Shown here piece by piece: positions 1 through 8,247 of a DNA stretch of 64,000 nt (positions within the stretch are counted from its first letter, which is position 1; each line of letters starts with the position of its first letter). The position numbers and the translations under genes are program-made. Below the pieces are notes generated by a model. That model worked only from the letters and a program-made list of their open reading frames with translations, was not told where the DNA came from and searched no databases. The DNA lies in NCBI RefSeq assembly GCF_011046735.1, contig NZ_CP049258.1, positions 6,838,001 to 6,902,000 of the forward strand. Direction: 5' to 3'. This DNA is from Nordella sp. HKS 07 (GTDB lineage Bacteria > Pseudomonadota > Alphaproteobacteria > Rhizobiales > Aestuariivirgaceae).

Positions 1-363
1 GCGTGTTTCGTCCTCGAAGAATTCGACCGGCCCATAGGCGTGAACCGCGGCATAGTTCCAGGTAGGCACGACCTTGCCGTTCTCGGTCTTGGAGGCGTAC
101 CAGGAAGGTGTCACATAGGCATCCGGCCCCATGAAGATCGCCAGCGCCTCGCCGATGACCGTTGTCTTCCATTGCGCATTGGCCCTGGCCACATGCCCGT
201 AGAGAACGCCCTGCTCGCCCTCATCCGCGACGAGCAGCAACGGTAAGGGCGTGGCGATCGGACCCTGCGCCGTCGCGGTCACCAGATTGCTGAGCCGCGC
301 GGCGCGCATCAGCTCATGCAGCATCTGTGGATCGTCCGCGCGAAAGGCCGGCGGGATATACAT
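1..363 (-). CDS. PaiB-like FMN-binding protein, C-terminus cut off by window edge
   Basis: The visible 121 N-terminal residues begin MYIPPAFRADD and run off the left edge. They carry two stretches typical of the PaiB / FMN-binding negative transcriptional regulator family (split-barrel flavin fold): GHVARANAQW near residue 56 and a GPDAYVTPSWYASK...VPTWNYAAVHA block near residues 80-110. Known members are about 200 residues, so roughly 40% is missing. In Bacillus PaiB represses sporulation and protease genes; in proteobacteria the role is unclear and FMN binding is the safer statement. It is transcribed away from the acetylpolyamine hydrolase gene. The ATG at 363 is preceded by gcgag-type purines (tcgaggagctcgcc). 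Confidence 0.85.
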   Translation of the reverse strand, partial: MYIPPAFRADDPQMLHELMRAARLSNLVTATAQGPIATPLPLLLVADEGEQGVLYGHVARANAQWKTTVIGEALAIFMGPDAYVTPSWYASKTENGKVVPTWNYAAVHAYGPVEFFEDETR

Positions 364-550
364 GGCGAGCTCCTCGATTTTGACGGGGTTTAACGCCGAA
401 CTGGACCGTCCGGAATTGCCAGTTCACACAAATCCGTACAGTCCAGTCGCGCCCGGATGACGCCCGGACAGGAAGATGTTCTCTTGTGCGGAAGCCTGTC
501 ATCAGGCGATGTCTTGCCTTTGCAAGAATGAGTCGATTGGACAGGACCGA

Positions 551-1576
551 ATGAAAGTCGTCTTCAGCGAAATACAGAACGAGCATGCCCCCACCCGTTA
601 TCTGCGTCATGGCGCGCTGGTCGACTATCCCGAGAGCCCCGAAAGGGTGCGCCGCCTGATGGCGGGCGCCCTAAAGGCGGAACTCGAGCCCAAGGCGCCG
701 GACCTCTTCGAGGCGAGCCATTTCGAGGGCGTCCACCCGCGCCGCTATCTCGACTTCCTCGAAAACGGCCATGCCGAATGGATGAAGCTTCCGGGCGCTT
801 TTCCGGAGATCATGCCGAGCATCCGGCCGGTCGAGGCGCCGTCCGCCTATCCCTCGCATATTTTGGGCCGCGCCGGCTGGCACATCATGGATTTCGCCGG
901 GGCGGTCACGGCGCAGACATGGCGGACGGTGAGCATGTCCGCCATGAGCGCGCTCACCGCGGCCGAGCTCGTCTCTTCCGGCGCCGATGCCGCCTATGCG
1001 CTCTGCCGGCCTCCCGGCCATCACGCCTATGGCGAGCGCTCCGGCGGCTTCTGCTATCTCAACAATTCCGCGATCGCTGCCCAGTATCTGCGCCGAGGGC
1101 ATGAGCGGGTGGCCATTCTCGACATTGACGTCCATCACGGCAACGGCACCCAGTCGATCTTTTATGACCGCGCCGATGTGCTGACCTTGTCGGTGCATGC
1201 CGATCCCGCCGCCTATTACCCCTTCTTCTATGGCTATGCCGAGCAGCAGGGCGACGCGGCCGGCGAAGGCTTCAATCTCAATCTGCCGGTCCCGGTGAAG
1301 AGCGGCGACAAGGTGTGGATCGAAGCCCTTGAGCGGGCGGCGAAGCGCATCGCCGACTTCAAGCCGGGCGCCCTCGTTTTGGCCCTGGGCCTCGATGCCC
1401 ATGAGGCCGACCCGCTCAACGGCGGTGCCGTCACGACGGAAGGCTTCATGCAGATGGCGCGGATGATCGCCGCGCTCGGCCTGCCGACCGTTCTCATTCA
1501 GGAAGGCGGCTATCTCACCCCGATGCTCGGCGATAATCTCGCCGCCTTCCTCACCGCTTTCAGGAGAGCCCGATGA
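551..1576 (+). CDS. Acetylpolyamine amidohydrolase / class II histone-deacetylase-like hydrolase
   Basis: This enzyme should remove acetyl groups from acetylated polyamines (or other acylated amines) with a Zn2+ site in an arginase/HDAC fold. The whole family signature is visible: PPGHH (H157, H158), the zinc motif DIDVHHGNGTQ (D193 and H195 as ligands), LGLDAHEADP (D282) and EGGY (Y321). With the ATG at 551 the product is 341 residues, the length I recall for the Mycoplana acetylpolyamine amidohydrolase, and a purine-rich ggacagga lies just upstream. An in-frame ATG at 476 would add 25 Cys-rich residues unlike the family, so I rejected it. The stop overlaps the next gene by 4 bp (ATGA), so both are probably translated together. 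HDAC-like deacylation of proteins cannot be excluded from sequence. Confidence 0.88.
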   Translation: MKVVFSEIQNEHAPTRYLRHGALVDYPESPERVRRLMAGALKAELEPKAPDLFEASHFEGVHPRRYLDFLENGHAEWMKLPGAFPEIMPSIRPVEAPSAYPSHILGRAGWHIMDFAGAVTAQTWRTVSMSAMSALTAAELVSSGADAAYALCRPPGHHAYGERSGGFCYLNNSAIAAQYLRRGHERVAILDIDVHHGNGTQSIFYDRADVLTLSVHADPAAYYPFFYGYAEQQGDAAGEGFNLNLPVPVKSGDKVWIEALERAAKRIADFKPGALVLALGLDAHEADPLNGGAVTTEGFMQMARMIAALGLPTVLIQEGGYLTPMLGDNLAAFLTAFRRAR

Positions 1577-2340
1577 ACAAGCCGGACCAGCCACAGGCCA
1601 CCACGCTCTTTGCGCCCGGCGGCTATCGTTACATTCCAGGCGTGTTCCAGTATTCGGCGGGCGTGATCGCCGCCCCGGGCTTCGACCTCGTCCGCGTGCG
1701 CCTTCGCGAAATTCTGCCCTTGGCCGAAGGCTTCGAGCGGATCGAGGCGTTCCTCGGGAAGGAGGGAAGGCCCCTCACCTCCTTCTGCGCCTGCGAGCTG
1801 CGCTCGCCGGCCCCCTTCGACGAAGCGGGATTCCGCGCCTTCAACCGTCTCTATGTCGAAACCTTGCAGCGTTGGGGGATTTCCGACGGCGAGACCAATC
1901 CGGTCGCGCGCACCAATGTCTGCCCGATCATCGATCCGCCGGCCACGCCGTCATTTTATGCGTTCACTTTCACCGTCGAGCGTCCCGCGGAGCGGCCGGG
2001 CTTCGTCGTCGCCGGCAGCGGCGAGTCGGTCGAAGGCAAGGCGAATTATCGCGATCACACCATTCGACTGGGCGATATCAGTCCCGAAGCGATGCGGGAG
2101 AAGGCGCGCTTCGTTCTGGGCGAGATGGAGCGCCGGCTGTCGCGCCTTGGCGCTTCCTGGCGGGAGACCAGCGCGGTCCAGGCCTACACCATCCACGATC
2201 TCCATCCCTTCCTCGCCGATGAGATCGTCGCCCGCGGTGCGGCCGGCTCGGGGCTTACCTGGCACTACACGCGCCCGCCGGTCGTCGATCTCGAATTCGA
2301 GATGGACTGCCGCGGCGTGGCACGGGAGGTATTGATCTAG
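1573..2340 (+). CDS. RidA-superfamily-like protein resembling 2-aminomuconate-type deaminase CnbZ
   Basis: A 255-residue protein starting MNKPDQPQATTLFAPGGYRYIPG. The segments GGYRYIPGVFQYSAGV, CACELRSPAPF, NPVARTNVCP and KARFVLGEMERRL match what I remember of proteins annotated as 2-amino-5-chloromuconate deaminase CnbZ, a RidA/YjgF-like group common in rhizobia. The biochemical role outside chloronitrobenzene degraders is unknown. The RidA assignment is from memory of the family, not from a detectable RidA active-site motif. It overlaps the acetylpolyamine hydrolase gene by 4 bp, which suggests the pair acts on one amine or enamine metabolite. It is followed at once by a strong hairpin terminator. 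Confidence 0.6.
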   Translation: MNKPDQPQATTLFAPGGYRYIPGVFQYSAGVIAAPGFDLVRVRLREILPLAEGFERIEAFLGKEGRPLTSFCACELRSPAPFDEAGFRAFNRLYVETLQRWGISDGETNPVARTNVCPIIDPPATPSFYAFTFTVERPAERPGFVVAGSGESVEGKANYRDHTIRLGDISPEAMREKARFVLGEMERRLSRLGASWRETSAVQAYTIHDLHPFLADEIVARGAAGSGLTWHYTRPPVVDLEFEMDCRGVAREVLI

Positions 2341-2342
2341 AG

Positions 2343-2379
2343 CCGCCCGTTCCACCGAAACGGAACGGGCGGTCTTTAA
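2343..2379. terminator. Bidirectional hairpin terminator between convergent genes
   Basis: Perfect 11-bp arms ccgcccgttcc (2343-2353) and ggaacgggcgg (2362-2372) around an 8-base loop, followed by ctttaaattt. It lies between the end of the CnbZ-like gene and the end of ettA, which converge here, so it can serve both. Confidence 0.8.
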
Positions 2380-2382
2380 ATT

Positions 2383-4038
2383 TCAGCGCGTGAACTGCTT
2401 GTATTTGATGCGCTTCGGCATCACCGAATCCTCGCCGAGGCGGCGCTTCTTGTCTTCCTCATAATCCTGGAAGTTGCCCTCGAACCACTCGACATGACTG
2501 TCGCCCTCGAAGGCCAGCATATGGGTGGCGAGCCGGTCGAGGAACATGCGGTCATGGCTGATGATGACGGCGCAGCCGGCGAAATCCTCCAGCGCCTCTT
2601 CGAGTGCGGCCAGCGTTTCGGTGTCGAGATCGTTGGTCGGCTCGTCGAGGAGCAGCACATTGGCGCCCGATTTGAGCATCTTGGCCAGATGCACGCGGTT
2701 GCGCTGGCCGCCAGAAAGCGTGCCGACCTTCTGCTGCTGATCACCGCCCTTGAAGTTAAAGGCGCCGGTATAGGCGCGTGAATTCATCTCGCGCTTGCCG
2801 AGATAGATGATGTCGTTGCCGCCCGAGATCTCTTCCCACACGGTCTTGTTCGGATTAAGCGCGTCGCGGCTCTGGTCGACATAGCCGAGCTGAACGCTCT
2901 CGCCGATCTTGATCGTGCCGGAATCGGGCTGTTCCTGGCCGGTCAGCATGCGGAACAAGGTGGTCTTGCCGGCGCCGTTTGGACCGATCACGCCGACGAT
3001 GCCGCCCGGTGGCAGCTTGAAATTGAGATCGTCGATGAGGAGCCGGTCGCCATAGGCCTTGTTCAGGCCCTGGATGTCGATGACCGTGCTGCCGAGACGT
3101 TCGCCGGGCGGAATGATGATCTGCGCTGTCGTCGATTTGAGCCGGTTCTCGTTCGCGGTGACGAGTTCGTCATAGGCCTTGAATCGGGCCTTGGACTTGG
3201 CCTGCCGCGCCTTGGGCGAGGAGGCGATCCAGGCCTGCTCGCGCTCGAGCACCTTCTGGCGCGCCGCGTCCTCGCGCGCTTCTTGCGCGAAGCGCTTGGC
3301 CTTCTGGCCGAGATAGGCCGAGTAATTGCCTTCATAGGGAATGCCACGGCCGCGGTCGAGCTCGAGGATCCAGCCCGTCACATTGTCGAGGAAGTAGCGG
3401 TCATGGGTGACGATCAGGATGGCGCCCGGATAGTCGCGCAAATGATGCTCGAGCCAGTTGACGCTTTCGGCGTCGAGATGGTTGGTCGGCTCGTCGAGCA
3501 GCAACAGATCGGGCTTGGCGAGAAGCAGCTTGGTCAGCGCCACGCGGCGGCGTTCGCCGCCCGACAGATTGTCGATCATGACATCGCCCGGCGGGCAGCG
3601 CATGGCGTCCATCGCCTGCTCGACCTGGCTTTCGAGGTCCCACAGATTCTGGGCGTCGATCTTGTCCTGCAGTGCCGCGGCCTTCTCGGCGTTCTCATCG
3701 GAGTAATCCGCCATCAGCGCGTTGTATTCGTCGAGGATCGCCTTCTTGGCGGCGACGCCTTCCATGACATTGCCGAGCACATTGAGCTGCGGGTCGAGCT
3801 CGGGCTCCTGCTGGAGATAGCCGACGGTGGCGCCTTCGGCGACCCAGGCTTCGCCGGTGAATTCGGTGTCGAGCCCCGCCATGACGCGCAGAAGCGTCGA
3901 TTTGCCCGAGCCGTTGGGCCCGAGCACGCCGATCTTGGCGTCCGGGTAGAAGGACAGGTTCACATTGTCGAGGACCTTCTTGCCGCCCGCATAGGCTTTG
4001 GAAAGGCCGTGCATATGATAGATGAACTGACGCGCCAT
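2383..4038 (-). CDS. ettA: Energy-dependent translational throttle protein EttA (ABC-F)
   Basis: A 551-residue ABC-F ATPase without membrane segments. ABC domain 1 has Walker [10 protein letters not shown] near residue 40, signature LSGGERRR and Walker [13 protein letters not shown]. The linker (P-site tRNA interaction motif region) is rich in charged residues around 240-300 ([22 protein letters not shown]). ABC domain 2 has [17 protein letters not shown] and [11 protein letters not shown]. EttA binds the ribosomal E site and gates the first elongation steps according to the ATP/ADP ratio. The ending [21 protein letters not shown] is typical of EttA. It stands alone, diverging from the fused regulator gene at 4211. 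The ATG at 4038 is well supported by the conserved N-terminus. Confidence 0.95.
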   Translation of the reverse strand: MARQFIYHMHGLSKAYAGGKKVLDNVNLSFYPDAKIGVLGPNGSGKSTLLRVMAGLDTEFTGEAWVAEGATVGYLQQEPELDPQLNVLGNVMEGVAAKKAILDEYNALMADYSDENAEKAAALQDKIDAQNLWDLESQVEQAMDAMRCPPGDVMIDNLSGGERRRVALTKLLLAKPDLLLLDEPTNHLDAESVNWLEHHLRDYPGAILIVTHDRYFLDNVTGWILELDRGRGIPYEGNYSAYLGQKAKRFAQEAREDAARQKVLEREQAWIASSPKARQAKSKARFKAYDELVTANENRLKSTTAQIIIPPGERLGSTVIDIQGLNKAYGDRLLIDDLNFKLPPGGIVGVIGPNGAGKTTLFRMLTGQEQPDSGTIKIGESVQLGYVDQSRDALNPNKTVWEEISGGNDIIYLGKREMNSRAYTGAFNFKGGDQQQKVGTLSGGQRNRVHLAKMLKSGANVLLLDEPTNDLDTETLAALEEALEDFAGCAVIISHDRMFLDRLATHMLAFEGDSHVEWFEGNFQDYEEDKKRRLGEDSVMPKRIKYKQFTR

Positions 4039-4210
4039 CAGGGGTTCCGTTTACCGATGAAATGAATTTGTCGACGCGGCTTCTAGCCGATGCGACCGGC
4101 GCATGCAAATAGGCCGTGCACCAGGGTGAACCCGCTCCGAACAGCGGGCCTCAAGATGGCAGCCTGCCCTCGCCTGAGGTAGACTGTTTTCAGCAGATCG
4201 GTCGTTTCAC

Positions 4211-5722
4211 ATGAAGGCGCCATTGCAGGTCAAGGTGCTTGGAGAATTGGTGGTGTTGCGGGATGGGCGGGAAATCGCGCTGCCGCCGTCGAGGAAGACA
4301 CGTGCCTTGTTTGCCTATCTGGCGGTGGTGAACCGTCGGCAACGGCGCGATTATTTGTGCCAGATGTTCTGGCAGGCGCCCGACGATCCCAGGGCTTCGC
4401 TGCGATGGAGCCTCTCGAAGCTGCGGCGTTGCATCGAGGATGACGCCGATGAAACTCCTCTGCGGACCGACCGGGATACCGTGCTTCTGGATGCCGGCGG
4501 AATTGACGTCGATTTGCTACATATTGCGCGTTTGACCGCGAAGGATCTGCGCTCTCTCGGCACGCCCGATCTGGAAAAACTGGCCGCCGGCTTCCGCGGC
4601 CGCTTCCTCGAAGGCCTCGAGTTGCCGCGCTGTCCCGTCTTCGAGGCCTGGCGCACATTTCACGACGATGCGCTGGAGCGCACCAGATCCCTCATACTGC
4701 AGGTGCTGGTCGAGCTGCTTCAGGGAGAGCCTGAAAGGGCTCTTCCCTATGCTCACCTGCTGCAGTCCATGGACCCGACCAATCGGCAGCTGTCGTCGCA
4801 GACGCATTCCCTTGCCGCCGCCGCTCGTCAGGAAGCGACCAGCCTGGACGAGGAGCCGGGACGCGCCGAGCGCTCCCAGGAGATTCGCTACTGCCGCAGC
4901 CCGGACGGCGTCCGGATTGCCTATGCGGTGTCCGGAAGCGGTCCCCCTGTTCTGCGCGCGGCGCATTGGATGTCGCATCTGCAATACGAATGGGAAAGCC
5001 CGGTATGGCGGCACTGGATCGATTCTCTTTCGGCGCGGAACACGCTGATCCGCTATGATGAGCGCGGCAATGGCTTGTCCGATTGGAGTGCCGATGACCT
5101 GTCCCTTGCCGCGATGGTTTCCGATCTTGAGAGTGTCGCCGATGCCAGCGGTCTCGAAGTGTTCCCGCTGCTTGGTGTCTCGCAAAGCTGCGCGGTTTCG
5201 GTGGCCTATGCCGTCCGCCATCCCGAGAGGGTATCCCGCCTCGTCCTCTATGGCGGCTATGCCAGGGGCTGGCGCAAGCGCGGCGATCTCCATGAGACAG
5301 ACACCCATGAAGCCATGACCACCTTGATCCGCGAAGGTTGGGGCAAGGACAATCCCGCCTTTCGACAGCTGTTCACCGAGACCTTCATCCCGGGAGCGAA
5401 CCGCGATCAGATGTCCTGGTTCAATGAATTGCAGAAGGAGACCGCCTCGCCTGTCAACGCCAGTCGGATTCACCATGCCTTTGGCGACATGGATGTATCG
5501 GCCATCCTCGCAAAGGTGAGCGTTCCGACCCTTGTCCTGCATGCCAGGCATGATGCGGCGGTCCCCTTCGAACAGGGCAAAGCGCTCGCGGCCGGCATAC
5601 CTGGCGCTCGTTTTGTCGACCTCGACAGCGCCAATCATATTCTCCTCGGCGACGAGCCGGCCTTTGCCGAATTTCTCGGTGAGGTCAGGTCCTTCATCAA
5701 CGGCAGCGGCCCCCGGATCTGA
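4211..5722 (+). CDS. BTAD/SARP-type regulator fused to an alpha/beta hydrolase
   Basis: A 503-residue two-part protein. Residues 5-80 form an OmpR/SARP-like winged helix (VKVLGELVVLRDGREIALPPSRKTRALFAYLA shows the usual start, described in pieces), and residues 95-205 resemble the bacterial transcriptional activation (BTAD) helical domain. After a charged linker, residues 225-500 are an alpha/beta hydrolase: oxyanion region near 245, nucleophile S324 in GVSQS, acid D448 (HARHD), base H476 (SANH). The usual GxSxG is G-V-S-Q-S here, so the last Gly is replaced by Ser. Related fusions occur in rhizobia, where the hydrolase half may act as ligand sensor rather than enzyme; that is inference. A second, stand-alone hydrolase follows 105 bp downstream and is a likely target or partner. 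Confidence 0.8.
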   Translation: MKAPLQVKVLGELVVLRDGREIALPPSRKTRALFAYLAVVNRRQRRDYLCQMFWQAPDDPRASLRWSLSKLRRCIEDDADETPLRTDRDTVLLDAGGIDVDLLHIARLTAKDLRSLGTPDLEKLAAGFRGRFLEGLELPRCPVFEAWRTFHDDALERTRSLILQVLVELLQGEPERALPYAHLLQSMDPTNRQLSSQTHSLAAAARQEATSLDEEPGRAERSQEIRYCRSPDGVRIAYAVSGSGPPVLRAAHWMSHLQYEWESPVWRHWIDSLSARNTLIRYDERGNGLSDWSADDLSLAAMVSDLESVADASGLEVFPLLGVSQSCAVSVAYAVRHPERVSRLVLYGGYARGWRKRGDLHETDTHEAMTTLIREGWGKDNPAFRQLFTETFIPGANRDQMSWFNELQKETASPVNASRIHHAFGDMDVSAILAKVSVPTLVLHARHDAAVPFEQGKALAAGIPGARFVDLDSANHILLGDEPAFAEFLGEVRSFINGSGPRI

Positions 5723-5827
5723 CGGCGAAACTCCAACGCCTCATCGGCTTACTTCCAACACCCATTCAAACACCATTTCCAATGCGGGTCAGAGAGCATC
5801 GGCGCGGTTCAAGATGGGAGAAGCACG

Positions 5828-6664
5828 ATGAAAACTCACACGGTGACCGGCGGCGACGGTGTCAGATTGCATGTGCGCGAATGGGGCAAGGCCGATGCCC
5901 CCGCGATATTGTTCATACACGGATGGTCGCAAAGCCAGCTGTGCTGGCACCGGCAATATGAGAGCGGGCTCGCCGACAGGTTTCGCCTGGTGGGTTTCGA
6001 CCTTCGCGGCCACGGCATGTCGGAAATGCCTCCAGGCCGCGAAAGCTACACCGAGGCCCGCTTATGGGCGGACGACATCCAGGCGATCATTGACCAGCTT
6101 CATCTCGGTCGTCCGCTTCTTGTCGGCTGGTCCTATGCCGGCTTCATAATCTGCGACTATCTCCGCGCCCACGGCCAGGACAGCGTGGCCGGGATAAACT
6201 TTGTGAGCGCGGCCGTGACGCTCAATTCTGCCGCTTTCGGTGTCCTCATCGGGCCGGGTTTCCTGGATCACGTCCCGGGTGCGACGGCCGAAGACTTCCC
6301 CGCGAATATCGAGGCCATTCGCTCCTTCGTCCGTGAATGCACGGCGCGCCCGCTGCCGCACGAGGAATTTGAGAACGCCTTATGCTGGAACATCGTGGTG
6401 CCGCCGAAGGTCAGGGGAGCTCTTGTCACGCGCGAGATCGATTCCGACGACGTACTGAGCGCCTTCAGCAAACCTGTCCTCATGACCCACGGCCAACGCG
6501 ATACGATTATCCTCCCGGCCATGGGCGAGCACATCCTCGAGACCTGCGGAAACTGTGCTGCCTCCTGGTACGCCGATGCCGGACATGCTCCCTTTCTGGA
6601 GGATTCTCCGCGCTTCAACCGGGAGCTTGCCGATTTCGCACAAAGGGCTCTGAGCGGCGCGTAG
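5828..6664 (+). CDS. Alpha/beta hydrolase (non-heme haloperoxidase-like)
   Basis: 278 residues of a canonical alpha/beta hydrolase: HGW oxyanion motif near residue 31, RGHGMS near 60, nucleophile S102 in GWSYAG, acid in GQRDTI and base in DAGHAPFLED close to the C-terminus. No signal peptide, so cytosolic. Substrate cannot be read from sequence; esterase, lactonase or perhydrolase chemistry is possible. The start at 5828 has a good ribosome site (gatgggagaagcacg). It lies directly downstream of the BTAD-hydrolase fusion in the same direction, and may be under its control. Confidence 0.85.
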   Translation: MKTHTVTGGDGVRLHVREWGKADAPAILFIHGWSQSQLCWHRQYESGLADRFRLVGFDLRGHGMSEMPPGRESYTEARLWADDIQAIIDQLHLGRPLLVGWSYAGFIICDYLRAHGQDSVAGINFVSAAVTLNSAAFGVLIGPGFLDHVPGATAEDFPANIEAIRSFVRECTARPLPHEEFENALCWNIVVPPKVRGALVTREIDSDDVLSAFSKPVLMTHGQRDTIILPAMGEHILETCGNCAASWYADAGHAPFLEDSPRFNRELADFAQRALSGA

Positions 6665-6678
6665 CGCGGGGATGCGCG

Positions 6679-7464
6679 CTAATGATCCCCCTTCTCCGCC
6701 AGGAGCCTCTTCTGGTAGCGGCCCTGGATGATGTCGACGATGACGAGCGCGATCACCACGAAATAGAAGGTGCTCTTGGCCATCGGTTCGATCGGGTAGC
6801 CGAAGAAGGCGAGATGCGCCAGATGGCCGCCTTCCGACATCAGCATGACCCCGACCAGCAGCAGCACGAAGAGGCCGAGCACCTCATACATGCGGTTGCG
6901 GGCGAGGAAGGTCGCCACCTGCTCTGCCATCACCACCATCAGCACGCCCGAAATGACGATTGCCAGCGCCATCACCCAGAAATTATCGGTGAGCGCCACC
7001 GCCGACAGCACCGTGTCGAAGGAGAAGACGATGTTCATGATCAGGATCCACACCATTGCAGAGGCGACGCTGCGCATGGCGCGCCGGGTCCCTTCGCCAT
7101 GGCCGAATTGTGGCGCGGCCAGCATGTGAAAGATCTCCTTGAGTGCCGTATAGAGCAGGAACAGTCCGCCGAGCAGCACGATGATACTGTGGCCGTTGAC
7201 CGAGCCCGCCGCCACGGGCGAGAGATCGAAGCTGAACAGCGGGTCCTGGAAGGCGCTGATGAGCTTGAGAACGACGAAGAGCAGCACGATGCGCAAGGCG
7301 ATGGCCAGCACGATGCCGACCCGGCGCACATATTTCTGTCTGTCGGGCGGAACCTTCTTGGCCTCGATCGATATGTACAGAAGGTTGTCAAAACCCAACA
7401 CCGTTTCCAGCGCCGTCAGCACCAGAAGCGTCATCAGATTCTCAAGCGTGAAGAATTCGGCCAT
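6679..7464 (-). CDS. TerC-family integral membrane protein
   Basis: 261 residues with about seven membrane segments. The start MAEFFTLENLMTLLVLTALE, the first conserved acidic helix (LGFDNLLYIS) and the second (NIVFSFDTVLSAVALT) are hallmarks of TerC/YgdQ-type proteins, whose buried Asp residues are thought to bind metal. Members are implicated in tellurite resistance, manganese export and metal loading of exported proteins; which applies here is open. I use the ATG at 7464, preceded by aggggca; an upstream in-frame start at 7506 would add 14 residues with no membrane logic. It converges with the hydrolase gene at 6664, only 14 bp apart. Confidence 0.88.
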   Translation of the reverse strand: MAEFFTLENLMTLLVLTALETVLGFDNLLYISIEAKKVPPDRQKYVRRVGIVLAIALRIVLLFVVLKLISAFQDPLFSFDLSPVAAGSVNGHSIIVLLGGLFLLYTALKEIFHMLAAPQFGHGEGTRRAMRSVASAMVWILIMNIVFSFDTVLSAVALTDNFWVMALAIVISGVLMVVMAEQVATFLARNRMYEVLGLFVLLLVGVMLMSEGGHLAHLAFFGYPIEPMAKSTFYFVVIALVIVDIIQGRYQKRLLAEKGDH

Positions 7465-7530
7465 CGCGTGCCCCTGTTGAACTGGTGAACTTAGTTGCCA
7501 GTCCAACGGGGAGCGCGCAAGAGTGGATCG

Positions 7531-7911
7531 TCAGGCAGCGCGGCTGAAGACCGGCCGGGCGATCCACGCAAAGAGCAGGAAGCAGGCGAAGAACGCCATG
7601 GAAGAGATACCCGTCACCGGTTCGAGCCCGATATTGCCCGACAAGACGAAGAACAGCGATACCAGCAGGATGAGGCCGCTTGCCGTGGTCAGCCAGAAAT
7701 GCACATTCGCCAGCCGCGACCGGCCGATCTCCGGAAAGAAGTGATAGAAGAAAGCGAAGAAGCCTGACATCAGCCAGCCCAGCACCATCGCATGGGCGTG
7801 GACCGGCATCTGGCTGTGATCCTGGGACAAGCCCATGTAAAGTCCCAGCAGCATGCCGCCAATGGCATAAAGCAGTGCCAGGATGAAAAATTTGCGCGCC
7901 GCGCCCGTCAT
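7531..7911 (-). CDS. Small four-helix membrane protein resembling a piece of heme-copper oxidase subunit I
   Basis: 126 residues, four hydrophobic helices (about 7-27, 39-59, 72-92, 102-120). The second helix begins PVHAHAMVLGW (H38, H40), followed by FFYHFFPE (H57) and NVHFW (H71). HAHxxxLGW followed by YHFFP resembles helix 2-3 of CcoN/NorB, where His ligates low-spin heme. The usual subunit I has 12 or more helices, so this is not an oxidase by itself. Similar short proteins are labelled cytochrome c oxidase in rhizobial genomes; function unknown, heme binding plausible. The ATG at 7911 has ggggaaacac ahead of it; the TTG four codons upstream lacks such a site. Confidence 0.75.
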   Translation of the reverse strand: MTGAARKFFILALLYAIGGMLLGLYMGLSQDHSQMPVHAHAMVLGWLMSGFFAFFYHFFPEIGRSRLANVHFWLTTASGLILLVSLFFVLSGNIGLEPVTGISSMAFFACFLLFAWIARPVFSRAA

Positions 7912-8000
7912 GTGTTTCCCCAAATTCTTATTGGCGCCCCCTTGAGCACGCCAGAGATATCAGAAAAGCGATTCTGTAAAGTGAGGTGCGGTCGACGGGC

Positions 8001-8135
8001 TCAGAAAACGGCCCAGGCGATCATCAGGGCAGCCAGGGCGCCAAGCAGTCCGAAACCCAGGACGAAGCGCATCCGGTGCAGCGTTATCCCTGAGCGGACC
8101 CGTTCGGTTTCGACTTCGATTTCGTCTTCCGGCAT
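8001..8135 (-). CDS. 44-residue single-pass membrane protein
   Basis: A short gene read directly from the reverse strand: MPEDEIEVETERVRSGITL, then HRMRFVLGFGLLGALAALMI and AWAVF before a TGA. An acidic amphipathic N-terminus is followed by one membrane helix (about residues 24-44). A purine run atgggg sits about 5 bases before the ATG. It lies 89 bp upstream of the small heme-copper-like gene in the same direction, so the two may form a membrane unit. I do not recognise a family. Confidence 0.55.
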   Translation of the reverse strand: MPEDEIEVETERVRSGITLHRMRFVLGFGLLGALAALMIAWAVF

Positions 8136-8247
8136 GCGCGCCCCATTTCCACCAGAAGGTGCATGCCCCCTGGCGGCGGCCAGGAGGGCCTCCTACTTGC
8201 AGAGCCTAACGGACGGGCGATAGAAAAGTTCCGAGCCGGAAACGCGC

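Noticed and set aside
476-550. Upstream ATG adding 25 residues to the acetylpolyamine hydrolase
   Set aside because: The extra part is Cys-rich and unlike the family, and the start at 551 gives the usual 341 residues.
6382-7488. 368-residue plus-strand frame rich in His, Asp and Glu across the TerC gene
   Set aside because: It is the antisense reading of TerC membrane helices and overlaps the hydrolase gene; no ribosome site.
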